Positions 9,608 through 17,236 of a stretch of 32,274 nt of DNA are shown here, piece by piece. Each line of letters opens with the position of its first letter. Position 1 is the stretch's first letter. The stretch is taken from the NCBI GenBank assembly GCA_947305535.1, contig CAMZDZ010000010.1, positions 1 to 32,274 of the forward strand, in the 5' to 3' direction. The translations under genes were made by a program, and so were the position numbers. The notes under the pieces are model-generated. The model was not told where the DNA came from. It worked only from the letters and a program-made list of their open reading frames with translations, and did no database searches. The stretch is from an uncultured Fibrobacter sp. GTDB lineage: Bacteria; Fibrobacterota; Fibrobacteria; Fibrobacterales; Fibrobacteraceae.

Positions 9608-12589
9608 ATGGGTTTTGTTAAGCGCTTTGCCGCTGAATCTTTTTGTTTGGTGTGCCTTATATTAGGGACCGTTGTTCCGGTACAAGCCGAAAATCCCTTG
9701 ACTCTTTGGTACAATACCGATGCCGGTACTGAATTCACTGACGCCTTGCCGATAGGCAACGGCTACATGGGCGGCCTTATCTATGGCGGCGTCACGAAGG
9801 ACTATATCGGCCTGAACGAAAGTACCGTATGGTCCGGCGGCCCTGGCGACAACAACAAGCAGGGCGCGGCGAACTACTTGAAGGATGCCCGCGACGCGCT
9901 GTTCCGCGGCGACTACCGCACGGCGGAATCCATCGTGAACGACCGCATGATCGGCCCGGGCCCGGCGAGCTTCCAGCCGGTGGGCGACCTCGTGATTACG
10001 ACGTCCCATACCGGGGCGGGGGACTACCGCCGCGAACTTGACCTCCGTACGGCTATCGCGAAGACGACGTATTCTGCGGGCGGCGTGAAGCATACGCGCG
10101 AGTATTTCGCGAGCTACCCCGACCATGTCATCGTGGTGCATCTCTCGGCCGACAAGGACGGCTCCGTGAGTTTCGGTGCGACCATGACGACCCCGCACCG
10201 CAGCAACAGCATGTCTTCGGAAGGCAACACGCTCATCTACGACGTGACTGTCAATTCCATCAAGTTCCAGAACCGCTTGAACGTGTTTACCGACGGCGGC
10301 AAGGTTTCTGTATCGGGCGGCAACATTTCCGTGGAAGGCGCGAACTCCGCGACGCTCGTGCTCACGACTGCGACGAACTTCAAGGCCTTCGACGATGTTT
10401 CCGGCAATCCGGGAGCCATCGCCGCCGACATCATGAGCAAGGTCAAGGGCAAGTCCTACGAAGAACTCAAGGCGACGCATCTGGAAGACTACCAGGCGAT
10501 TTTCAACCGCGTGACCCTCAACCTGGGCGAAGCCGACAAGAGCGCCGGCGACATCACCAGCAGCCGCGTGAAGAACTTCAATTCCACCAACGACCCCTCC
10601 CTTGTTGAACTCCATTACCAGTATGGCCGTTACTTGCTCATCGCAAGTTCCCGCAAGGGCGGGCAACCGGCCAATCTTCAGGGAATCTGGAACAAGGACA
10701 CGAACCCGATTTGGGGCAGCAAGTACACCACGAACATCAACCTCGAAATGAACTATTGGCCGGTTGAAACGGCCAACCTCGGCGAATGCGTGTGGCCGCT
10801 CATCGACAAGATCAAGAGCATGGTGCCGCAGGGCGAAAAGACCGCCAAGGTGCATTGGGGCGTGGACGAAGGCTGGGTGGAACACCACAATACCGACCTC
10901 TGGAACCGTACCGCCCCGATTGACGGTGCCTGGGGCCTTTGGCCGAGCGGTGCCGGCTGGCTCAGCACGCACCTCTGGGAACATTTCCTCTTCAACCCGA
11001 CCGACAAGGCTTACCTGCAGGATGTCTACTCGACCATGAAGGGGGCGGCTCTCTTCTTCGTGAACAGCCTCGTGGAAGAACCTGAAACCGGCAACAAGTA
11101 CCTGGTGACGGCCCCGAGCGATTCCCCGGAAAACGACCACGGCGGCTACAACGTTTGCTTTGGCCCCACGATGGACAACCAGATTATCCGCGACGTGCTG
11201 AACTACACGATCGAGGCGTCCAAGATTCTCGGCGTCGACGAGGATGTGCGTGCGAAGATGGAAGCGACGGTCAAGCGCCTGCCGCCCACGAAGACGGGCA
11301 AGTACGGGCAGATTACGGAATGGCTCCAGGACTGGGACGATCCGAACAACAAGAACCGCCACATTTCGCACCTGTACGGCCTTTTCCCGAGCGCCCAGAT
11401 TACTCCGGAAGAGACTCCTGACCTGATCAAGGGTGCCCGCGTCACGCTGGAACAGCGCGGCGACGATGCAACCGGCTGGTCCCTCGCCTGGAAAATCAAC
11501 TTCTGGGCCCGCATGCACGATGGCGACCATGCCTACAAGATGATCCGCATGCTTCTCACTCCGGGCAAGACGTACAACAACCTGTTCGACGCGCATCCGC
11601 CTTTCCAGATTGACGGCAACTTCGGTGCGGTCTCCGGCGTGAACGAGATGCTTATGCAGAGCCACAACGGCAGAATCAACCTGCTCCCGGCACTCCCCTC
11701 GCAGTGGAAGGACGGAAGCATCAAGGGCATCCGCGCCCGTGGCGGTTTCGAGATCGATTCCATGGCCTGGAAGGGCGGCAAGCTGGCCTACATTTCCATC
11801 AAGTCGCTCGTGGGGCAGACCCTCAATATTATGAACGGGTCCAACTCCTATTCCACCTCGACGGTCCCCGGCACGGTCTACGAGTTTGACGGCAACCTGA
11901 AACTCACGAACCAGCCGTTCGAGGCTGTTACGCTCCCGGGCAAGATCCAGGCCGAAAGCTATATCGCCATGGACGGCGTGCAAATCGAACCCGACGAGTC
12001 CGGCGAGCCTAACCTGGGCTGGATTAACGACGGTGACTGGTCCAGCTATCTGGTGAAGGTGTCCAGCGCGGGAACGTATAAGGTCCGTGCAAGGGTCGCT
12101 TCCGGCTCCGAGGAAAAGTCCACGATTGTCATTGCCGATTCTGCGGGGAATGCCTTGGGCTCCCTGACGGTCGATCCCGACAAGACGACGGGATGGAACG
12201 ACTGGTACGAAACCGAAACGGAAATCGAGCTCCCGGCGGGCGAGCAGACGCTGATGCTGCAGTATTCCGGTGGGGAATCCTACCTGCTGAACATCGACTG
12301 GTTCGAACTGGAAGCGACTTCTTCGACAACTGTAATTGAAGAACGTGTGCCGGTGACGCTGTCCGTGCACGAAGTGAAAATGTCCCGTGCCACCCTGGCG
12401 CTGATGGTGACCGTCCCCGGGAACAAGGCCTATACGGCGATGCTCTACGATGCCAACGGGCATCTGGTTTCGAGGAGGGCGGGCTCGGGTTCCGGCATGG
12501 TGGAATTCGCCTCGCTGAAATCGGGAGTCTACGTGGCCGTGGTCCGCTGCGGTTCCGCAAGCAAGGTGCTCAAGATAAAGGCCCTGTAG
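9608..12589 (+). CDS. Secreted GH95 alpha-L-fucosidase/galactosidase with CBM6-like module
   Basis: I place the start at ATG 9608 because AGGAGG lies 5 bp upstream and it begins a signal peptide (MGFVKRFAAESF ... VPVQA). The frame stays open for 27 more codons upstream, but that part crosses the predicted promoter. The protein has 993 residues. The GH95 motifs expected from Bifidobacterium AfcA are present: two Asn in TTNINLEMNYW (N376, N378), the acid Glu in APSDSPEN (E508) and Asp in QIDGNFG (D669). An N-terminal beta-sandwich precedes the alpha/alpha barrel. A CBM6/35-like module spans about 775-902 (LPGKIQAESY to NIDWFELE) and the shared C-terminal domain is at the end. It probably removes alpha-L-fucose or alpha-L-galactose from hemicellulose side chains. 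The terminator is at 12633. Confidence 0.88.
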   Translation: MGFVKRFAAESFCLVCLILGTVVPVQAENPLTLWYNTDAGTEFTDALPIGNGYMGGLIYGGVTKDYIGLNESTVWSGGPGDNNKQGAANYLKDARDALFRGDYRTAESIVNDRMIGPGPASFQPVGDLVITTSHTGAGDYRRELDLRTAIAKTTYSAGGVKHTREYFASYPDHVIVVHLSADKDGSVSFGATMTTPHRSNSMSSEGNTLIYDVTVNSIKFQNRLNVFTDGGKVSVSGGNISVEGANSATLVLTTATNFKAFDDVSGNPGAIAADIMSKVKGKSYEELKATHLEDYQAIFNRVTLNLGEADKSAGDITSSRVKNFNSTNDPSLVELHYQYGRYLLIASSRKGGQPANLQGIWNKDTNPIWGSKYTTNINLEMNYWPVETANLGECVWPLIDKIKSMVPQGEKTAKVHWGVDEGWVEHHNTDLWNRTAPIDGAWGLWPSGAGWLSTHLWEHFLFNPTDKAYLQDVYSTMKGAALFFVNSLVEEPETGNKYLVTAPSDSPENDHGGYNVCFGPTMDNQIIRDVLNYTIEASKILGVDEDVRAKMEATVKRLPPTKTGKYGQITEWLQDWDDPNNKNRHISHLYGLFPSAQITPEETPDLIKGARVTLEQRGDDATGWSLAWKINFWARMHDGDHAYKMIRMLLTPGKTYNNLFDAHPPFQIDGNFGAVSGVNEMLMQSHNGRINLLPALPSQWKDGSIKGIRARGGFEIDSMAWKGGKLAYISIKSLVGQTLNIMNGSNSYSTSTVPGTVYEFDGNLKLTNQPFEAVTLPGKIQAESYIAMDGVQIEPDESGEPNLGWINDGDWSSYLVKVSSAGTYKVRARVASGSEEKSTIVIADSAGNALGSLTVDPDKTTGWNDWYETETEIELPAGEQTLMLQYSGGESYLLNIDWFELEATSSTTVIEERVPVTLSVHEVKMSRATLALMVTVPGNKAYTAMLYDANGHLVSRRAGSGSGMVEFASLKSGVYVAVVRCGSASKVLKIKAL

Positions 12590-12632
12590 AACGCTTTAAA
12601 CATACTCCACACCCAACGCGTTAAAAGCGCGG

Positions 12633-12658
12633 CGCCCCGGGGAATCCCGGGGCGTTTT
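12633..12658 (+). terminator. Intrinsic terminator after GH95
   Basis: A perfect 9-bp stem, CGCCCCGGG with CCCGGGGCG, has a GAAT loop and is followed by TTTT. It faces the minus-strand terminator of the convergent esterase gene about 70 bp away. Confidence 0.92.
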
Positions 12659-12723
12659 ATCGTTTGCCTGACGACAAGCTTAGCGTATGCGCAGCCATAA
12701 AAATATGTGTGCTTTATATATAT

Positions 12724-12750
12724 GAAAAGGCGCCCCGGAGACGGGCGCCT
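12724..12750 (-). terminator. Intrinsic terminator of the esterase gene
   Basis: Read on the minus strand, AGGCGCCC and GGGCGCCT form an 8-bp stem with a 7-nt loop followed by TTTTC. It begins 26 bp after the esterase stop codon. Confidence 0.85.
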
Positions 12751-12775
12751 GAGGAGAGAATATGAAGAATAAATA

Positions 12776-14347
12776 TTACTTCACGAAGCTGGCGGGCAGT
12801 GTGAACTGCTTGAGGAACGGCCAGCCAATGCTAGCGTCACCGTAGTCGTGACCACCGCCCTGCTTGGTGCAGAGCACGACCTTCGTGCCGTCCTTGCAGT
12901 TGGAGTACTCGTCACAACCGTTGGAGTTCTTGGTCGGGGAGCCCTGGCATTCGTTCTTTTCGGCCCAGAACTTGAAGGTGCCTTCGGCGCCGAGGAAGTT
13001 CAGACCGTCGTTGAATCCGCTATCGCCGCCCTGATATTTGCAGACCGGGTCGTTTGTGCCGCGGAAGTTGATGACAGAGATAGGACGTGCCATCTTACAA
13101 GCGGCGCTGTTGGTCTTGTTCAAGTCCATAGCTGCCGGAGCAACTGCCGCGAAGACATCGGACATCATGCAGGCCGCGTGGTTACTCATACCGCCACCCA
13201 TCGAGAAACCGGTTGCGTAGATGCGCTGCGGGTCGATGCAGGCGATTTCTTTGAGCTTGTCGATCATTGCGTAAGAGAACTTGACGTCGTCGTCGTTGGA
13301 GCAGCAGGGACCGACGTTCCAGCCGTTACCCATTCCACCCGGTTTGCTGGTGCCGTCCGGGTAAAGCGTGATGACGCCTTCGGGGTCAGTCTTGGCCTTG
13401 TACGGAGAACTGCCAAATTCGCCATTGCCGCTACCGCCAATCGGGTGGTAGTCAATAACGAGCGGTACCGGCTTGTCGCCCTTGTAGGCGCTCGGGATAT
13501 GCATAATGAAGGTGCGCTGCTTGCCATCGACGGTCACGCTCATGTTCTGCTTATCCCCGACCTTTGCAGTCTTGCCGGAGCAGTCAACAGTCACAGTTGC
13601 TTGAGTGTCGTTGTCGCTGGATGCAGGAGCTACGCTAGAAGAGCTCTGCTGGCTGGGGCCCGGATTGCTGCTCGATGTGACGGTGGAGCTGCTGGAATTG
13701 CCGTGATGGTGTCGGCTAGAAGAGCTGCTGCCTGCAACTATGCTGGAGCTGCTTACTGCGGCAGCGGCCTTCATGACAATCGTGACACCCGCTTCAACTT
13801 CGGCAAGCATCTGATAGCTGCGATTTTCAAAGCCTGCTTTTGCGAACATGAGCATGGGCAGCAGCACATCGGCTTCCTTAAGCAAAGCGCCCTTGGCGGT
13901 GAGCATGTAGGTGTTGCTCGATCCGTTGCTCGTGATGCGGAGGAAGGATGCACGCTGTCCGGCGACCTTGTTCAGGTCGAGAGTCAGGGAACCGTATGTT
14001 TCGCGGAATTCTTTGTTGTAGACCACCTTGCCGAGGGCGTCCATTACAGCAACTTTCAAAGTTTGGGCCTTGAGGCCTTCCATCGTCAGAATCTTGCCCG
14101 TATAGTGCACGGAAAACTGGCCAGAGAAATCCTGTGACAGAGCGGATGCGCCTTCGCTGGAAAGCACGAAGTTACCAAAGGCATCGCTTTGTGTTCCTAT
14201 GCCACCATAGTTGAAAGCATTGATTTCTACCTGGGGAATCCCTGCGCCTGCTTCTGTCACCACTGTGCCAGAAATGGACCATGCGAAGGTCATTGTGCTC
14301 AGCAATGCAACCCCACTTGCAATTGCCTTGACGTGTGAACCGATCAT
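12776..14347 (-). CDS. Secreted CE1-like esterase (feruloyl/acetyl xylan esterase type)
   Basis: The start is ATG at 14347, preceded by AAAGGAG with 6 bp spacing; the open frame extends 12 codons further without a better signal. The 523-residue protein has a signal peptide (1-22), a carboxypeptidase-regulatory-like beta domain (24-65), a segment at 96-153 that resembles the C-terminal domain of the neighbouring enzymes, a Ser-rich linker (about 198-245) and an alpha/beta-hydrolase domain (250-523). Ser382 lies in GFSMGG, with D433 (GTNDPV) and H500 (GGGHDYG) as likely triad partners. Domains of this type belong with CE1 and PHB-depolymerase-like esterases and commonly hydrolyse ferulate or acetate esters on xylan. 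It is the only minus-strand gene of the cluster and the only secreted enzyme here with its catalytic domain at the C-terminus. Confidence 0.82.
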   Translation of the reverse strand: MIGSHVKAIASGVALLSTMTFAWSISGTVVTEAGAGIPQVEINAFNYGGIGTQSDAFGNFVLSSEGASALSQDFSGQFSVHYTGKILTMEGLKAQTLKVAVMDALGKVVYNKEFRETYGSLTLDLNKVAGQRASFLRITSNGSSNTYMLTAKGALLKEADVLLPMLMFAKAGFENRSYQMLAEVEAGVTIVMKAAAAVSSSSIVAGSSSSSRHHHGNSSSSTVTSSSNPGPSQQSSSSVAPASSDNDTQATVTVDCSGKTAKVGDKQNMSVTVDGKQRTFIMHIPSAYKGDKPVPLVIDYHPIGGSGNGEFGSSPYKAKTDPEGVITLYPDGTSKPGGMGNGWNVGPCCSNDDDVKFSYAMIDKLKEIACIDPQRIYATGFSMGGGMSNHAACMMSDVFAAVAPAAMDLNKTNSAACKMARPISVINFRGTNDPVCKYQGGDSGFNDGLNFLGAEGTFKFWAEKNECQGSPTKNSNGCDEYSNCKDGTKVVLCTKQGGGHDYGDASIGWPFLKQFTLPASFVK

Positions 14348-14367
14348 GTGTACTCCTTTTTGGTTCG

Positions 14368-14384
14368 TTGATAAATCTTCCAAT
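14368..14384 (+). promoter_or_regulatory. Shared cluster operator, copy G (esterase leader)
   Basis: TTGATAAATCTTCCAAT keeps all fixed bases of TKGATAA-N4-TCCA, read on the plus strand. It lies 20 bp before the esterase ATG and downstream of that gene's predicted -10 box, so its position differs from the other six. If bound there, the protein would be expected to block rather than activate the esterase. Confidence 0.45.
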
Positions 14385-14418
14385 AGCAGGTTTTACCCAG
14401 CTATTGTGCATACTCCTA

Positions 14419-14428
14419 CTTTAATATA
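14419..14428 (-). promoter_or_regulatory. -10 candidate for the esterase gene
   Basis: On the minus strand the sequence reads TATATTAAAG and fits the TATNTTNNAG form seen at several promoters of the cluster. It would give a leader of about 60 nt that contains operator copy G. Confidence 0.45.
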
Positions 14429-14589
14429 GGTCTAGGGCCCATTAAATCCCTTTTTTTTGCGAATTGCCCTAAAATAAGTGTTGTGAATATTGAGAAAAAA
14501 GAAAAAAGTCCACACTTTCCGTATTGAAATGTTTACAAATGTGCGCAAAAAAATGTTTGAATCCCAGTAAAAAGCAGATGGGCCTTGCC

Positions 14590-14606
14590 TTGATAAAAAA
14601 TCCATG
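14590..14606 (+). promoter_or_regulatory. Shared cluster operator, copy E (upstream of second GH43)
   Basis: TTGATAAAAAATCCATG is identical to copy C. Its centre is 14597 and the -10 candidate TATTTTATAG starts at 14648, 51 bp downstream. The leader to the ATG at 14715 is about 55 nt and ends with AAGGAG. Confidence 0.68.
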
Positions 14607-14714
14607 AAAACGCTTCCGGAACAAATAATATGTCCGGTTTTCAAGGGTATTTTATAGGCGTGGTTTTGTTGCGCAGCGCCCTCCCGCGCAGGGTGGCGTT
14701 GCCAAGGAGTAAGT

Positions 14715-17054
14715 ATGGGAACGTTTGAGCGCCTTTCTAGGCTTGTTGTGGCCATTTTGGCTGTTTTTGCCGTTTTTGATACCGCAAATGCGGATACGGT
14801 CAATAACCCGATTCTCTATGTCGATAGTCCGGACCCCTCCATTGTCCGCGTGGACGACGCCTATTACATGGTGACGACGACGATGCACTTTGCGCCGGGC
14901 GTGCCCGTGTTCAAGAGTACCGACCTTGCGCAGTGGCGTACGGTGGGGTATGCCTACCAGACCCTCATCAACAACAACAATATGAACCTCAACGGCCAGG
15001 ATGCCTACGGCAAGGGCTCCTGGGCTTCGAGCATCCGTTACCGTGACGGCTTTTTCTATGTGTTGACGCCGTCATACACGAGCAACAAGACGCACCTCTA
15101 CAAGACTGCGGACGTGGAAAACGGCCCCTGGACCGAGGTGCAGTTGCCCTTCTACCATGACCCGTCCCTGTTCTTCGACGACGACGGCACCGCATGGGTG
15201 TTCTACGGCAGCGGTGACCAGATCAGCTACGTGCAGCTCAACGATGATGCGAGCGGCGTGAAGGCCGGCGGCAAGAGCGGCAAACTCGGTGGCGTGAGCA
15301 TCAACCGGGTGACGGGTTCCAGCAACTATTACGTGCAGCAGGAAGGCTCGCACATGGAAAAGGTTAACGGGGAATACTATCTGTTTACGATTTCATGGCC
15401 CGCCGGTTCGTGCCGTACGGAGGTTGTCTACCGTTCCAAGAGCCTCCTGGACGGTTTTTCCGGTCGCATTTTCTTGCAGGATAACGGTGTAGCCCAGGGT
15501 GGCATTTTCGACACTCCGGATGGCAAGTGGTATGCGCTCCTGTTCCGCGATTCCGGCCCGGTTGGTCGCATGTCGCACCTTGTCCCGATGGTCTGGAAGG
15601 ATGGCTGGCCAGAACCCGAGGGAGGCTCCAAGAAGGCTCCGGCGACGCTTGAATTGCCTGCATCCCCGTTACCGGGCTACGGCATGGTCACAAGTGACGA
15701 TTTCGATTCCGACGTGCTCCCGCTCGAATGGCAATGGAACCACAATCCCGACGACAAGAACTGGAGCTTGACGGCGAATCCCGGGCATTTCCGCATTACC
15801 ACGAGCCGCACCGATTCTAGGATTGTGACGGCGAAGAACATGCTTACCCAGCGCACGTTCGGCCCCAAGTGCTCCGGCAGGACGCTCGTGGATGGCTCGG
15901 GCATGAAGGACGGCGATATTGCGGGCCTTGTCGCCCTGCAAGACGACAAGGGTTTTGTCGCGCTAGCCAAGAGCGGCGATAGTTACAAGGTCGTGATGTA
16001 TAGCGGAAGCGAAAAGGGCGAAGCCGAAAAGGCGAGTGAACCGCTCTCCGATTCCAAGGTTTATCTGCGTGTGGATTTCGACTTGCCGATTGATCGCGGC
16101 ACTGCTTCGTTCTACTACAGCACCGATGGTTCGGAATGGAAGAAGATTGGGGACAACGTAAGCCTCAGCTATTCGCTCCACATGTTTGTGGGCTACCGCT
16201 TCGGTTTGTTCAATTACGCGACCAAGACATCGGGCGGCTATGCCGACTTTGACTGGTTCAAGATCGGTACCGACTACAAGGATGAAATCTACCTGGATGC
16301 CATTGAGCAGGATACTACTCCTCCGACTCCGTACAAGGGTGTCCGCGCCGCGATTCCGGGCAAGATCGAAGCCGAGAATTATGACGAAGGCAAGGCGAAC
16401 CGCGCCTACCGCGACAGCGACAGCGAAAACGAGGGCGGCGTGTACCGCGAAGATGGCGTGGATATCGTGCAGATAGATTCGGCGGATGCTTCCAAGGGTT
16501 ATGCAATCGGCTATACGGCCGATGGCGAATGGCTCAAGTATTCTGTCGACGTGAAGACGGCCGGGGATTATACCGTCTATGCGAGCATGGCGACCAATGC
16601 CGACGATGTAGGCGTCCAGCTGTTCATCGACGACGTGGCGGTCACGGATACGCTCGTTGCGACCAAGGGCGAGGACTGGTCCACTTACGCAAGCGTATCG
16701 GCGAACATTGCCGGATTGACGGCGGGAGAGCATGTGCTCAAGATGGTCGTTGTCGGCAACTACGTGAACATCGACTACCTGAATTTTGTCAGCGGCAAGG
16801 ATGCCCCGGAAAACGATTCGCCGACGGATTCGCCGACGGATTCGACGACGGACATGCGCAAGGCTCTTCGCGTCGAAATTGCGGGCCCGCGTACTTATGG
16901 AATTTACGACTTGGGAGGCCGTTTCGTGGGCAAGGTGAGCATGGATCGTACCGCTGCTTCGACGACGCTTAGAGCGAAGGGCTTCAAGCCTGCCGTCTAT
17001 ATTGTTCGCGAGGTTCGTGGCCACGAAACGTTCATGGTCAATGTCGCGAAATAG
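14715..17054 (+). CDS. Secreted GH43 beta-xylosidase/arabinofuranosidase with C-terminal sandwich and CBM6
   Basis: The 779-residue protein has a signal peptide (1-26, TANA) and a GH43 propeller (about 30-310). D40 in SPDPSIV is the general base, D149 in YHDPSLFFDDDG the modulator and E210 in QQEGSHM the general acid. A beta-sandwich domain typical of the larger GH43 xylosidases spans about 325-525 (SDDFDSDVLPLEWQWNH to ADFDWFKIG). CBM6 covers 547-692, a short Asp-Ser-Pro-Thr linker (SPTDSPTDST) follows, and the shared C-terminal domain ends the protein. This layout fits GH43 enzymes that act on xylooligosaccharides or arabinoxylan. It differs from the first GH43 in this window, which lacks the sandwich and has two CBM6 modules. 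The ribosome-binding site is AAGGAG. No strong terminator follows; only an A/T-rich inverted repeat is seen at 17060-17083. Confidence 0.87.
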   Translation: MGTFERLSRLVVAILAVFAVFDTANADTVNNPILYVDSPDPSIVRVDDAYYMVTTTMHFAPGVPVFKSTDLAQWRTVGYAYQTLINNNNMNLNGQDAYGKGSWASSIRYRDGFFYVLTPSYTSNKTHLYKTADVENGPWTEVQLPFYHDPSLFFDDDGTAWVFYGSGDQISYVQLNDDASGVKAGGKSGKLGGVSINRVTGSSNYYVQQEGSHMEKVNGEYYLFTISWPAGSCRTEVVYRSKSLLDGFSGRIFLQDNGVAQGGIFDTPDGKWYALLFRDSGPVGRMSHLVPMVWKDGWPEPEGGSKKAPATLELPASPLPGYGMVTSDDFDSDVLPLEWQWNHNPDDKNWSLTANPGHFRITTSRTDSRIVTAKNMLTQRTFGPKCSGRTLVDGSGMKDGDIAGLVALQDDKGFVALAKSGDSYKVVMYSGSEKGEAEKASEPLSDSKVYLRVDFDLPIDRGTASFYYSTDGSEWKKIGDNVSLSYSLHMFVGYRFGLFNYATKTSGGYADFDWFKIGTDYKDEIYLDAIEQDTTPPTPYKGVRAAIPGKIEAENYDEGKANRAYRDSDSENEGGVYREDGVDIVQIDSADASKGYAIGYTADGEWLKYSVDVKTAGDYTVYASMATNADDVGVQLFIDDVAVTDTLVATKGEDWSTYASVSANIAGLTAGEHVLKMVVVGNYVNIDYLNFVSGKDAPENDSPTDSPTDSTTDMRKALRVEIAGPRTYGIYDLGGRFVGKVSMDRTAASTTLRAKGFKPAVYIVREVRGHETFMVNVAK

Positions 17055-17086
17055 GCTCCTGTTTTTAGTCGAAAAAAAACAGTTTC

Positions 17087-17132
17087 CCATTGCCAAAATG
17101 TCAACGGCGCCATTGACAAAATGTCATTGGCG
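17087..17132 (+). repeat. Two tandem 23-bp repeats with TGACA/TGTCA dyads
   Basis: The copies 17087-17109 and 17110-17132 both follow CCATTGMCAAAATGTCAWYGGCG-like sequence and differ at only a few bases. Each contains a dyad around AAA (TGACAAAATGTCA in the second; TGCC in place of TGAC in the first). They abut operator copy F directly. The 23-bp period is close to two helical turns, as expected for side-by-side protein binding. Confidence 0.6.
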
Positions 17133-17149
17133 CATGGACTATTTATCCA
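17133..17149 (-). promoter_or_regulatory. Shared cluster operator, copy F (upstream of GH10), inverted
   Basis: On the minus strand this reads TGGATAAATAGTCCATG. The TGGA-N7-TCCA dyad is centred at 17142, and the -10 candidate TAGATTATAG starts at 17193, again exactly 51 bp away. Conserved spacing despite reversed orientation supports a dimeric protein bound to a dyad. Confidence 0.65.
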
Positions 17150-17236
17150 TAATTTTTAGGCCTCCGAAAAGGCTCTACGAATGGTATCGGGATAGATTAT
17201 AGATAGTATGGAATTAACCAAAACAAGGATGTGGAT

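Larger units (their letters stand above)
14348..14714. other. 367-bp divergent intergenic region between esterase and GH43
   Basis: The region has no gene. It holds two operator copies (14368-14384 and 14590-14606), a minus-strand -10 candidate for the esterase (14419-14428) and a plus-strand -10 candidate for the GH43 gene (TATTTTATAG, 14648-14657). The middle (about 14450-14580) is A/T-rich with runs of A and T and shows no clear structure. An inverted repeat CCGGA/TCCGG lies at 14616-14637, between operator E and its -10 box. Confidence 0.6.

Noticed and set aside
13650-13760. Runs of AGC/GCT in the esterase gene, considered as a repeat element
   Set aside because: They encode the Ser-rich linker.
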